DNA from: Phytoseiulus persimilis
Lineage: Eukaryota; Arthropoda; Arachnida; Mesostigmata; Phytoseiidae
Reading direction: 5' to 3'
NCBI GenBank assembly: GCA_037576195.1
Contig: CM075101.1
Span: forward strand, 9,362,001 to 9,426,000
DNA: 64,000 bases
Part shown: positions 12,430 through 24,328 of the stretch, in pieces
Position numbering within the stretch: position 1 is the first letter of the stretch
Layout: each line of letters begins with the position of its first letter
Program-made: the position numbers and the translations under genes
Notes under the pieces: model-generated
The model's database searches: none
What the model was told of the DNA's origin: nothing
The model's input: the letters and a program-made list of their open reading frames with translations, nothing else

Positions 12430-12437
12430 CCACAACT
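12430..12437. repeat. Target site duplication, left copy (CCACAACT)
   Basis: The eight bases immediately left of the hAT-like terminus are identical to 13548-13555 immediately right of the other terminus. Confidence 0.85.
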
Positions 12438-12719
12438 CACAGATGGGCGTAATCATAATCATGATTATGACTATGATTAATAATCATGGTCGAAAATAAT
12501 CATACTTTGACTATGACTATTAATCACATCTTGATTATGATGAAAAATCATAGTCAAAGTATGATTATGAATATTCTCATGATTGTGATGACTATATCCA
12601 TGTATATGATGACTATCATTTTTATTATTGTGATTATTATTGTTTCTGGTATACTCAAGCACCCGGAGGAAGGATGACACGCACACGAGGTGCGTGCGGG
12701 ACCGGGGTCCATGGACGAG

Positions 12720-12877
12720 ATTCCGGGATCGATCTTGACCGTACTTTCTGGAGTCAAGGGAAGTGATTTCGAGATCGATCTGGCCATACTTTTCTGAGTA
12801 TGGAGGAGTGATTCCGAAATCGATCTGACCATACTTTTCCGAGTATGGAGGAGTGATTTCGGGATCGATCTGACCGA
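12720..12877 (-). repeat. 45-bp tandem repeat array, left arm of the fold-back element
   Basis: About three units of the same 45-bp sequence as the right arm, in inverted orientation. It pairs with 12914-13160 when the element folds and has fewer units than the right arm. Confidence 0.8.
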
Positions 12878-12913
12878 GCTAGCCTTCCTCCAGAATCCAA
12901 CTGGCTGTTACAG

Positions 12914-13160
12914 ATGGGTCCCGGAATCACTCCTCCATACTCAGAAAAGTATGGTCAGATCGATCTCGGAATCACTCCTCCATGCTCAGAAAAGTATGGT
13001 CAGATCGATCTCGGAATCACTCCTCTATACTCAGAAAAGTATGGTCAGATCGATCTCGGAATCACTCCTCCATACTCAGAAAAGTATGGCCAGATCGATC
13101 TCGGAATCACTTCCCTTGACTCCAAAAAGTACAGTCAAGATCGATCCCGGAATCTCGTCC
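12914..13160 (+). repeat. 45-bp tandem repeat array, right arm of the fold-back element
   Basis: Five or so units with a period of exactly 45 bp, centred on AGTATGGTCAGATCGATC followed by CCGGAATCAC-type sequence. The same units run in the opposite orientation at about 12720-12877 in the left arm. Because 45 is a multiple of three, the array makes a spurious open frame with a 15-residue period. Confidence 0.85.
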
Positions 13161-13258
13161 ATGGACCCCGGTCCCGCACGCTTCTCGTGTGCGTGTCATC
13201 CTTCCACCGGGTGCTTGAGTATACCAGAAACAATAATAATCACAATAATAAAAAAATA

Positions 13259-13432
13259 GTCATCATATACATGAATATAGTCATCATATACATGAATATA
13301 GTCATCATATACATGAATATAGTCATCATATACATGAATATAGTCCTCATATACATGAATATAGTCATCATATACATGAGTATAGTCATCATATACATGA
13401 ATATAGTCATCATATACATGAATATAGTCATC
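13259..13432 (+). repeat. 21-bp tandem repeat, about 8 copies
   Basis: The unit TCATCATATACATGAATATA plus G repeats with period 21 and few substitutions. The left arm of the element has only a single diverged copy near 12585-12620, so the array expanded after, or independently of, the arm duplication. Confidence 0.85.
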
Positions 13433-13547
13433 ACAATCATGAGAATATTCATAATCATACTTTGACTATGATTTTTAATCATGATCATAATCGAGATGTG
13501 ATTATTAATCATAGTCATAATCATGATTATTATTACGCCCATCTCTG

Positions 13548-13555
13548 CCACAACT
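13548..13555. repeat. Target site duplication, right copy (CCACAACT)
   Basis: Exact match to 12430-12437, in direct orientation, directly abutting the right terminus of the fold-back element. Confidence 0.85.
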
Positions 13556-13994
13556 TCGACGTGGAGCCCATAGAGGTGTCAGCAGCATCATCGTCGTCGG
13601 GGGCCAGAGGGGCCTCCTGGGTGACGCCGTCCGACACCGAAGAGAAACTCATGTGGCAGTATTTCCTAGACCCGGACACCGAGCTCACCATGCGCATCAG
13701 CCCTCTTCGGGGGATTCAAAGCGGCACTGCCGTGCAGCGCTCAGGTTGAACGATCATTTCCTCCCTGATTTCATACGAACGCTCATGATAGCCCTTGGTG
13801 CTTTCTGTCTCTTCGGATGAAAAACAGAGATCTGGATTCATAGTGGAAATCAGGCAGCGCAACCCCACGAATCTGACAGCAGTACGATGTCTATGAAGTA
13901 ATTCAGGGTATGGGCACGTTGGCCGGGAACAGTTCTCAGTTTTCAATGATCGCTTCGTCAGGGTTTTTCAACCCAACCGCTCTGAGATAACGAA

Positions 13995-14350
13995 TCTCTC
14001 ATCAGGATGGATGAGTCGACTGGAACAAACACATGCATTGTGACCAGCGGTCCATAAGCCCTCGACCATGTGTCAACCGCCCCGAAATCCACCAGAGAGG
14101 CCCATGGGGACTGCGGTATCAAAGTCACGAATTGCTTCCTCGAATGAATTCCGCGTCAGGTCGGAAATATCGAGGGAAACTAACACCTGCACCATGCTCA
14201 GCGACTCCGAAAGCCCCCGAATACGCCTCAACCATCTCCGAAATTCTGTTTTTGAAAAGAAAAACCATGATTACGGCAAAATCACGGGGGTTTTGATTAT
14301 GATTATAATCATAGCAGTGACTATGATTTGGGCGATTCTGTGATTTCGAT
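13995..14350 (-). repeat. Diverged interspersed repeat, copy B
   Basis: Reverse-complement relative of copy A at 11640-12000, sharing the same ordered landmarks with many substitutions and small indels. It lies to the right of the hAT-like element at nearly the same distance as copy A lies to the left. Confidence 0.65.
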
Positions 14351-16952
14351 TTTGATTTTAACCAACATTGGTTTTGGTAGGTGATGATAAGTAGAAATTG
14401 AAGGCGATGAATGGGCGATCTTCCCATCATGTGCCAGTTTCCGGAACCCGCTGTGCATTGAGCCTACCCTAATTGTTTCTCGTCTCTGGGCGGGGACCGT
14501 CATATTCCTATATAAGAGAGAGCATGGAAATTATGTTGGATAGGAGACGTTGGAAAATGTGGTTCGTTTTCTCGAGCAAAGCGCCGGACACAAGTCACAG
14601 TCATGCAAACACAGAACGCTCCAAACTGACATTCTCTTCCAGGGTCGTCGGAGTCAGCCTGCGTGGCCGGCCAGTCAAAACCTGACAACCAATCCCGGTT
14701 TATGGAGCATTCCCACTCACTGGAAGAAATACAGGAAGCTGAAGCTACGAACGGTGTGCTGGCTCGAAAATCGCATCTGACAATTATGCCGTGCTTGTCG
14801 GCGGGCCATGAGACGCTCGTTCAAGAGCGTTGTATAGAATTCCGGCCCCGGAACATTCCGGTTCCAATGTAGCGTCTCCAGAGTTTACATGCGTGGCCCT
14901 GCGTAACCGAATTGAGTCGAGAATAGTTTTCGCCATTCTTTTCTCGGCTGTTATTCCAAGCTCAGTGGGCGAATTTCGGCATTCTAACTTGGCTTGGCGA
15001 TGACCAATTGTGCCTATCGTTTTTTCGTTTCCTATTAAAAGAAGATTCACAGACGTCGACGATTTTTTTTTTTCGGGACATGGGTAGTGAAGAGCTGCGA
15101 TGAGGGTCGTACAAGGCGTTGTCTCGATAGAAAAACTGCCCGAGTCGAGAACCGAAGAGGAACGAAGGGTAAACTATGTATTGGAACCACCGCGAGTCGA
15201 AACACTCGGTTAGTTTAGTATTGCTTTTTTCAATTTCCGCAGCACTCCATAATATTAGTTCAGAGGAATTAGAGGGTACAGTCATGTCGAATCCTCTCTC
15301 TATTCATCGATGGAATGGTGGTGGTAGAAACCATGGGGTAGGGACGAAGACGAGTTGGAGGCTAAGCGCCGTGGAGGGCGATTGCCGCACACTTTCCAAC
15401 AGGTGAATTCTCGTTCCCTACGTAGATCGGAGGTGAACAGGGAGACTGAATTGTGGTCTGATTCTATGGAAGGCTCTGGCTGAGAATCAAGTGAAATTAT
15501 GTGATACGGGGGATGACTTGAACGACGAGGGATTCCGTGGTTGGATGTCATTTGCCGGGCTAGTTCCCGGGTGGTTCCCAGTCCGACATAGGATCGACGG
15601 AACCAATGGTTGGAGAGAATCTGCGGCATTCGATTATGAGGTGGTTCCTCGGCAAGAACCGAAGGTGAGGGGTTTCAAACACTAATGAGAGCTCTGCCGA
15701 GTGCAATCCAGGTCAACCCGAGGTAATCTATGAGTTCGGAGAATCGAGTGCGGTGAAGAAGTCGTGACAGTTGATGAAACGCTGAGTGGAACGTCGATCG
15801 CGTCCCAGAAGTTCCGGAAGGAGTTCTTGGAGCAGGCTCTACATCATGATACCAGATCATCGAATCTCCGTCACCAATGCTGTTGGCTCGGATCATCAAT
15901 CTCAAGGGAGAACTGCATCTCTCACGTCTCTGAACACGGAGCAGCGCACGCCCAGCGTCTCGTGCTCTACAAACAGCTTCAATGAGAGCACCCAACGACT
16001 ACTCGCGGGAGTGATCAGGAGTTGCCGGTACATATCATACAATGCCATTACCCACCTTCTCCTCCTATACCTCCTTCAAACATCCAACTGAAACATAACA
16101 TCCGTACACGGTAGCATCCGATTTTGCAGAATTTCTTCAATAATTCCTTCGCTTCACATCACAACTTTCAGTTGGATTCGTAAGAAACGCTTCTCTTATA
16201 CCACTGCAGCTCTGGGAACAAAAAGTTCGATCTACCATATCTCCAAGTCTCGTCCTCTCAAAGGGTCCGGATGCCGCGCCGAAGTCGTTAGTTCGGTGAC
16301 AGTCAGGGACTGGACCCCACGAAATTCCTCGCTTCTATCCTTGGCCAGACTAATAACCGGACCAGTACACATCGGGAGCCTTTTAATCGGTGAGTTCCAC
16401 AAGACGACATCTGCGGATCTCACATATTCGTCCACAAGCACGATCGCACGCTAACCGAATTACCGATTTCCAGATCCGTTACCAGTGCAGGTTTGGTCCA
16501 TTGGAAGCTGAACCCGTACTTTTCGAGAACACCGCCTCCCTTCCGTTATAATTCGAGCTTGTTCTCAGCAATCGTAAACCTGTGGTTGGCGACGCGACAC
16601 TGGAGCAGTCTTAGTTCGAGTGTCGCAGCCCCCGAAAGCAAATCATGGAGACGACTACTTCCCTCACTTGACCCAGTCACCTCGGCCTCCCCAGACTTGG
16701 TCGACAATGGTTCATTGTCGACCCCAGCCCAACCAGAGCCACGAGAGCTTTGGATAGGGACCAGTCCAATCAGCTTTCGGATGATCGTCCGGTCCATTCT
16801 TGACTTGCTTGTCGCGGGCTCCTCGCGTTCCACTCTCCGCTCGCGCCGGTAACCGTTGTGGAGCTTGCTACAGAAAAAATCGTTATTCCAGCGCCTAAGG
16901 TGTCGTTCCTCTCATCCTTCTCACCTTCAGGAAACTCGGAAACCCGATCATA
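14351..16952. other. No gene recognised
   Basis: Frames of about 100-119 residues on both strands (14962-15285, 15300-15629, 16493-16852) overlap one another and resemble no family. No repeats were seen before the CT tract. Confidence 0.45.
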
Positions 16953-17107
16953 GTCTCTCTCTCTCTTTCTCTCGCTTTCTCTCACTCTCACTCTCTCTCT
17001 CTCTTTCCATCTTCCGCTCTCTCTCCATCTCTCTCTCTTCATCCTTCTCTCTCTCTCCCCTCCCTCCTTTCTCTTTCTTTCCATTTCTCTCTCTATCTCT
17101 CTCCCTT

Positions 17108-17143
<36 letters not shown>

Positions 17144-17166
17144 TCCCTCTCTTTCTCTGTGTCTCT
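16953..17166 (+). repeat. CT-rich microsatellite
   Basis: About 210 bp of imperfect (CT)n with interspersed TTT and CC, giving GA repeats on the minus strand. It produces long spurious frames on both strands (Leu/Ser-rich on plus, Arg/Glu-rich on minus). Confidence 0.95.
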
Positions 17167-20100
17167 TGCGCTCCGTAGGGGTCTCCATCTTCGCCCCACC
17201 ATTCCAACGCTCCTCCTTCCATCGTTCCACTTCATTACATTTCGTTCCAGGAACGGAGTCCTATCCCACATCGTTCATCTCAAAAATTTTGCATTTCTCC
17301 GAGCCTGTGATTTGACGCTTCGGTTGAGAGAGTAAACTCGAGAGGGAAACTCAAAAGGAGAGCCGCTCTTTTTTCATCGTATTGTTCTCAGTGGCATTTT
17401 GAGGTGGCGGGATTCCGATGAATGAAGCAGAAGAACATCGATAGGAGACTATTCTTCACCGGGGGAAGTAGGACCTCGGAAACGAATCTGGGAGAAAGCT
17501 GGCGACATATCACTGTGATGGGTACGCGACGCTTCCGCAGGCTGAGATTGAGGGCCGTGGACTGCTGGACCAAGATTACGTGTTTCTCTATATCCGTTGC
17601 GCATGCTCCGTGTTCGATACCATTGAAGGTTACAGTGTGAGTTTCTCCGTTCTTCAAATTGTGAATCTGTACCACCGGTCGACACTGTGTCAATTCCACC
17701 GCCGCTCCGGTGATCAAGTACAGCGATGTCGGATGTTATGTTGACCCGAAAGATGCCGTCATAATGGGAAGAAGGAGACTTTCCTATCCCACCCGTATCG
17801 CGCTCATGTCAAACCAGATATGCGATCAGCGCTCTCTGCTTTCGCAGTCATTGTCGCCCGGGGCAGATCACTCGCACGCGCTTGACGGATTAAGTACTGT
17901 CAAGTGCTATTCAGTGCTCCGATTTCGGATCTGCCTCGCCTCCAGGAATGGCCTCCTCCTGTTCGCACAAGGTGAGTCACTCATTGTGGAAAATTGAAAA
18001 GCAGGTACAAAAATGCCATATTGTTAGCCGCATGTCACTCCGTCTCATCAGTGCTCCGTCGACCGCGGGTTCCTACCAAGACATACCCGGGTTTTCATCT
18101 CCATATCCTGTGCATGGTCACTGCCTGTCTCAGACAACCTGAGATGAGGCAATCGTTGAGCTCAGCGAGGGTTCCTGACTCACATAGGGTTGATGCGCTC
18201 CGTGAAGATAGACCGTCTGATGTTGATGTGCAGCAGGACTCCGCTCTCCGAACTCAAACAGTGATGTCCCCGTTGACGAGGTCTTCTTCCTGTAAACCTG
18301 AATCCCAGAGTCACAGAATAGCTTTTTATTTCCCTCCCGTTTCGTGGAGGTCGCTCTTCAGACCGTTCTCTCACGAGAACTCTCCCAGGGGTCTTGGAAG
18401 CTGTATGTCCCCCCATGTCGGAGCGAGTATGATTGTGTCAACATCCTGCAGGCGGTCATCGTGGATCTTCCTCGAAGGAACCCATGTTGGTCAGGTCAAA
18501 TCTCTTTATTTCCACGTCAAGGTGTAGGCAAAGGCTGCTCTTTCGGATACTGAGTCAAAGCTTTCAACCACATGGATTGTTGTGAATATTCCCGCGAGGC
18601 ATGACATTAAGTGCACTACATCACAGCATCTCCGAGAGAGGCATGTTGAGTGAGACAGAACTCAACAAGGCGTCCGCGAGACGGGGACTCTGTCTCAAAG
18701 AACAGTCGAGAGCGTAAGGAGAGCGAACCCTCGAAAACTGTTCATTTCTCGCACTTGAAATCAGTATCCGACAACGAGCCGACGAGAGTCGTGGAAAAGT
18801 TTCCTTGTCCGCTTCCCGTCCGGTTGACGTTTTGCGGAAGGCAAGTGGAGCACATGGATCATTTCAATCATCATCATTATAGAATTCGACCACTCGCTGA
18901 TTGATATGGCGGGTGACACGGGTCGAAACCGCGGACAAGACATTGAGACAAGATTGCGAGCAGACGCCGGAAATATTCCGAAGTTTCCGTTCGTTGAGAA
19001 TCTATGACCAAGAAATAGACCGCCCGCAGAGTGTCTTTGTCAAGAGACGGTGGATCATGGATCATTGCCCGTTCCCGACCAGGCTGAGAAATTAACCCAA
19101 AGTTCAACACGTGGAAACGGGGAGCGCTCCACCTGAATCTTTTCGAGCCGATCAATGGCTCTTTCGATGAGCGACTCTCCTCATTTCGTAGTCTTGAGGG
19201 GTGGCTTTATTGAGCACGTGGAGATGATCTCCGATTGGATCCTATCCCCACGACAATCCTCTTCAATACGTCGATGCCTTCAAATCCTTCGGCTTCCTCG
19301 CAATCGGCAGCGAAATATTTGTCCTGACTCGAGTTTCTGGGAGTGGGAATGCCGTTTGACCCAGTCGAGCACGGGCTGACCCTTACCGCTTGGACCTGGT
19401 GCTCAGGATGGTATGATGCACTTTCCCCATCCTTTCCCAGTGGCTCTGGCCCGTTGAAGTTGTAACCGTAGAACGATATTTGTGCTCGTAACATGGCTGG
19501 GACCTTAACGAGCCCTCTAAAAATTATTTTCTATTCGGGTAACTTCCGGGGCTTCAAGGTAGTCTGTTCCAGATGAGAAGGGACACGAAAGTTCACAGGC
19601 TTTGGCGTGAACCTTAATGTGTATTTCCGCACTCCGGGGGACGTCGTGGATATGGGTTAGTCCTATTCGGACGGCGAGTTTCCGGGGAAAGATTGATTGG
19701 ACAAGATTCTTGAGCTGGGTTCTGAATCGATTCTTCATAGCTCTTCTAAAAAAAAATCCGTTCCAGAAACGAATGTCGAATGGATGGCCCTGGCCATTCG
19801 ATTTTTGTCGAACGCCCATACCAAACAGTTGGAGGAATCCTGTTTCCTAGGAGCTTTCGTTTCAATCGTTCTGGTGAACCCTCCATGATCGCATATTTTT
19901 TAGAATTTCAGTGTCAACGATCAAAAGTCGACCCTTCGGAGGCTACGGAACTCGAACATCGCGTGAGGATGCCGCCTGAAGCTTGCCTCACACGCCATGT
20001 TTCAGCCGAACGAACGTTTCTGTCAAATATCGAAAGCATCCCCGATGGGTCGAATTCCGAATATTCACGCTCGATCGCTCGAGGAACGAGAGGGTACTTC

Positions 20101-20459
20101 CGCGACTTACACCTACAGAAGCGGAGACGCCGCTTTGAAAATTCGGGAGACACCAGACATAAGCGCAACAGTTGTGCGAAGAGAATTCTCCGAAGAATGA
20201 GAATCCGAGGAAGATCACGAAACTCAAACATTTGAATCGGAACGATCGCAGCAGTCTAGCTTACGAGGTGAGACTCAGAGCTATTCGGGATCTAATTGGC
20301 CACAATATGTCCGATCAAATAGCGGTTCACAAGCTAAATGAGACCTCCAGACGGCTATGAATAAACGACGCTGCCGGGACAGCATCGACGACTTGTGATA
20401 ACGCGGCCGACGGCTTCCCAAGGACGCTGGCTGTGCCTCTGTAGAAGAAGCGAGAGGTC
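17167..20459. other. No gene recognised
   Basis: Open frames include 17994-18527 (plus, 177 residues) and 19780-20235 (plus, 151 residues), with competing minus frames. None shows motifs of a known family or a convincing exon chain. Confidence 0.4.
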
Positions 20460-21092
20460 ATGTTGCGCCGGAGAAACTTCGGTTGGAGCAGAGAGTCCGG
20501 GAGGAGGAATCGATGGAGCAGTCCGTATCGGCTCGAACGAGCGGTCACCGGTGTCCGCCCTCACGTTCTCCCGAACTCGAACGAGGTCAGAATCGAGTCA
20601 TCATTGCAGATGGTGCTGATGTCCTGCATCGGACTGACCAACGGAGGCTGCATCGCATGCCCGAAACTCGGTTTCGACATTGGGCCGAGAGTAGATATAT
20701 GTAAGACGGACCTGATATAAGGTAGACCGAGGGTGCTCATGAGTTGCACCGATGGGCGTGATCGAATCGAGCGGAGTTTGAATGCATGGAGGCAGGACAG
20801 TACCTGGGCCTGAGCTCGGATGCAGGCGAGAAATTCTCCGGGAGTTCGTCGTGACCAACTCGGCTCGTCTCGCGGCGGAGGCTCGAGTCCATGCCACCTG
20901 AACCCGCGCTTTCCGAAGGTCTTTGACCGTCACCTCAGTAGTTACCGGACACACCAGGAGCTTAACGTGAGTTGGGTCGGTTGGGCGGTCCGCCCTGGGC
21001 ATCACAGTTACGGGGGCATTAAGATGCCCTTGCCGATTCGAAGCAGAGATCGGCAGGAATCGTATACGACGATCCGGCTCCAAATCCAGCAA
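20460..21092. other. Overlapping open frames on both strands
   Basis: The minus strand is open for 163 residues (20601-21092, includes TTEVTVKDLRKARVQVAWTR). The plus strand is open at 20460-20720 with C/G-rich third positions and a Cys-containing end (LMSCIGLTNGGCIACPKLGF). One of these may be an exon; the sequence alone does not decide which. No family is recognised. Confidence 0.25.
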
Positions 21093-21182
21093 TAGAAGTC
21101 TCGAATGCGATTAGGAATCCGGCCCTGATTCGAGTTCGGATCCGAGTCTGAATCCGATTCCAGATTCGGACGTGGATTCACA

Positions 21183-21899
21183 CAGGGTGGCATCTTTGAG
21201 TCGGGAATCGGAGGGCTCAGATTCAGAACGTGGCAACTCCACTGTTTGCTTTCCCGAGGAAAGCAAAATAACGTTTTCGGGAATCGGTTCGATGAAATTT
21301 CAAAACTCGATTTTGAGATCTGGAACTACGAAGTTTCGAATCTGAGCTCTTCGATTCTGAAGTCCGATTTTGTTCAAGAATAAGAGAGTGGGCGAAAAAG
21401 GATCTCGAGGCGGATATCTCGATCCCTCGCTGTGGTGGATACGATGTAAATTGCGACCAGGAGGTGATGTCGGGGATGACCTATGTCTTTCCGAGCTCTT
21501 CCTAGAAGTGATCAGGAAAACGTCCGATCTCGCGTTCGACGCGCGAAAAAAAGCCGGTCACTAGCCAGGAAACCGAATGAAGTTATCTTGACGCCTAAAA
21601 TAATGGCAAGCCTCAACGAGGCAGAATTGAAGGTTTTTTTCCTCTATGAAAATTACTCAGGAATGGTCGAATCATCCGAATTTTGAGCTGTCGGCTCGAT
21701 TTGACGATTTTTCGTTTTCCAACGGCAATCACCCTCACTCTGTTTCCCGCCTTGGTTCGCTCAACGCACCCCTAACAACGCGAAAACTATTCCCACGGAC
21801 GCTTGCCATTCCTCGAGGATTCGAGATGACTCCGATCGGTTTCCTGGCTTGTGGCCGGCTTTTTTTCGCGTTAAGATTTGACGTTTCCCTGATCACTCT
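21183..21899. mobile_element. Right-truncated copy of the CAGGGTGGC element family
   Basis: Begins CAGGGTGGCATCTTTGAGTC and shares with 30266-31124 a block at 21525-21610 (GCGCGAAAAAAAGCCGG, then AGCCAGGAAACCGA and AAGTTATCTTGACG). The same block recurs inverted at about 21825-21899, so it too was a hairpin. Matching stops near 21899 and no right CCACCCTG terminus follows, so the outer right arm is lost. Confidence 0.6.
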
Positions 21900-23888
21900 C
21901 ATGAAGAACTAAGAAAGAAATGAACCAGATAGTACATTCTATACTACCGTGTGGTTTGCGTGAAAACGTCCTGGGCTCATAAATGAGCAGTGTTGGTGGC
22001 GTTGAAGCGTGACAGCGATGGGGAAATGCGTATCGGACGGATGCTTCCGGAATAGAGTATGTGTGAAGATGAGGATCCTCGATGTTGGAGCTCGCAGTGG
22101 CTCGAGGTTGAGTGTATTTCCGATAATTTCCACCTCAACTGCGTGCTGCCTGATGAGGAGTGGATAATGTATTCAAACTTGATACTGACTAGGTAGGAAT
22201 GAGTCATGGAGGAGGTATAATGGACATAAGGATTGACATAAAGACCAAGAAATGGTGGTCGCTTCTTGTTCGTGTATTCATTCAAAACGTAGTGGAGCAA
22301 TGGGCAAATCCAGCTCTCCGACGTCCGTTCGGTAACTTACGACTCTCCACCATGCTTCCAGGACTCCTTCCTAAGGTAGGTCTGCGCCGCTGAACACCGT
22401 TCCGTGACGGGAAGTCAAGATGCGTCCTCCCCCGTGGTTTCGCGTTTCCGCTTTGTGAAGGACTACGCTTGTAACGTCGATGAGGTCAATCTCCTGAGTC
22501 TACGCCTTCCATGGGTGAGGGTGACGATGCGTTGAGAGCTATCCACTAGCCTGATGTTTCGGCGGTACTCTTAGTTCTCTGTCATTGCAGTTGTGGGTAT
22601 CCATATTCTCGGTTTGGTGGATGATTCCGAAAATATCCTTGTGAATTCGTCGCTAGGGATGAGAGTTCGACGAGCGCAGAATCGTCGGAGATGAGCTCCG
22701 GGAGATCGGTGCCCTCAATTGGCTGAACTTTGTTAATCCGGCAGTATAATGCGTTGTTTCTGTGTTTTTTCCAGGATGACAATCGGAACTATCGTGGAGG
22801 GAGTCTTATGCGATTCGATTTGAGATGAGGTTCGTCCGAGTGCGAGTCCGCAGGGTCGTTCGCTCGCAAAGAGAATCACTCGCACAGTTTGCGTTTGGGA
22901 ATTATGGTGTCCCCTCCTTTTGGTTGCCTCGTGCGGCCTCTCCTCGCCATCGTCGCCTCCTTGTTTGTTTCGAGCGAGCGTTATTGTTGCAATGCCTAGT
23001 GGCCTTTATATACTTCCTTCCTGAGGATTATCATCTGTCTGTGCTCAGAGTGATCGTTCAGTCCTCGATGGGTGTGATTGTTCCTCTTCTCTTCCACTTC
23101 GACCAGGGCTAGGGACTCCGCGGGTGAACATTTGTCTCCGGCGCTCTTGAAATTCCTGATGATCTCCTTCTGCATTCGATGTTCTGAATGTGCAGATCCA
23201 TCCTCCGTGTGGCGCGTGCTGCACGTTTCTCCGAGGAGTTCTTCGGCGACAAGCGGTGGAACGGCTTCGTGGTACTGAGGTCCAACCTCAATCTTCACCA
23301 CCTGTAACGTTGCGAAAACTCACTTTTCTCGGATGTATCGTTCGTCCAAGTCTCGAGAGGGGCGGTTGGATAACGCGTGGCGACCAGTCAGTCGGATGTC
23401 GCGTATCGGAATGTCTCTTCCATCTTCTGTCTCTACGTACAACTTCCAACGGCCCCCAATTTGCACTCGCACCATTTCTTTCTAGATTATCTTTGAGCTC
23501 TCTGATGGTAGCTGGAACAATGATTGATAGCTAGGGACTGAAATCTCGAAGAACAAGATCATTTACAGTCCCACAATATTTTCAATTAGTATTCGTGCTG
23601 CATCCGCAAGATTATTCTGCGAGTGTCTAGGGGAACACACGTTCCCTTTCAGACCTCTGGATTCCATCACCTGTTATCATCGTAGCTCCCGTAAAAAAAT
23701 ACGGAATGAGTTTCTATCTGGTATCAGCCGGCCGTCGGCCTCGCGCGGTTGGACTGCGCTCCCTGGCATAGAGGCACTCTCCTTTCTCTTCATCAGGTCT
23801 GCACTATAACTAGAGCTATCTTCTCATTCGATTGATTGATACATGTTATTATGTCCGGATCGATCCCTTGATCACCTCCCTAAACTTC
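21900..23888. other. No gene recognised
   Basis: Short frames only, the longest 114 residues (23190-23534, plus). No repeats beyond the truncated element to the left and the 45-bp units to the right. Confidence 0.45.
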
Positions 23889-24011
23889 GAAGAAAAAATG
23901 GTCACATCGATGCCGTAATCACCGCATTAGATTCCGGGAGGGATGTTCAGATCGATTCCGGAATCACCTCCTCAGACCCAGAAGCGTATGGTCAGATCGG
24001 TCCCCGAATCC
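23889..24011 (+). repeat. 45-bp-family tandem units, third locus
   Basis: Nearly three diverged units, including ATGGTCACATCGATGCC, GTTCAGATCGATTCCGGAATCACC and TATGGTCAGATCGGTCCC. Only the plus orientation is present and no inverted partner is visible nearby, unlike the two fold-back loci. Confidence 0.7.
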
Positions 24012-24328
24012 CTTTTTTTTCGGAGAGAGAATTTTGACTCCCGCTCCCATGGTAACGAAGTAATGCCAACGCAGTTCCGGCCATGGGTGGCTGACTTTCA
24101 CCCGAAAAGTGAAGGTTGGGTAGACACTAGGTTTTTGGTGGGTATGCGACTCCCACAGTACCGAGCGGGACTTTGGCTCGGTCTGCATCACGCATTTTCA
24201 TTCCTGGTCCCCGCGAGAAAAAAAAAATTCTCTAGAAATTCTCAGACCCGGAGCTCGAACCTCCCCTCTTACCTTCATGTGTCTTCATCCCGCTCATACA
24301 CATGGATGTTGGATATATTGTTATCATA

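Larger units (their letters stand above)
12438..13547. mobile_element. Fold-back, non-autonomous hAT-like transposon with 8-bp target duplication
   Basis: The element is 1110 bp. It begins CACAGATGGGCGTAAT and ends, read on the other strand, CAGAGATGGGCGTAAT, one mismatch in 16. It is flanked on both sides by the same 8 bases, CCACAACT (12430-12437 and 13548-13555). CAGAG-type termini plus 8-bp duplications are the signature of the hAT superfamily. Almost the whole element is an inverted repeat: the left arm (12438 to about 12877) pairs with the right arm (about 12914-13547) around a loop of roughly 40 bp. Each arm holds, from outside in, AT-rich TAATCATG palindromic sequence, a short-period TATACATG repeat, and 45-bp tandem units. 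The right arm has more copies of both repeats. No transposase is encoded. Confidence 0.85.

Noticed and set aside
12914..13465. 183-residue open frame with repeats of EKYGQIDLGIT and IIYMNIV
   Set aside because: Produced by 45-bp and 21-bp tandem units, both multiples of three, inside a transposon arm. The same unit at 1656-1700 carries a stop in this frame, so there is no sign of coding constraint.
16770..17335. Long Leu/Ser-rich (plus) and Arg/Glu-rich (minus) frames
   Set aside because: Translation of the imperfect CT microsatellite.
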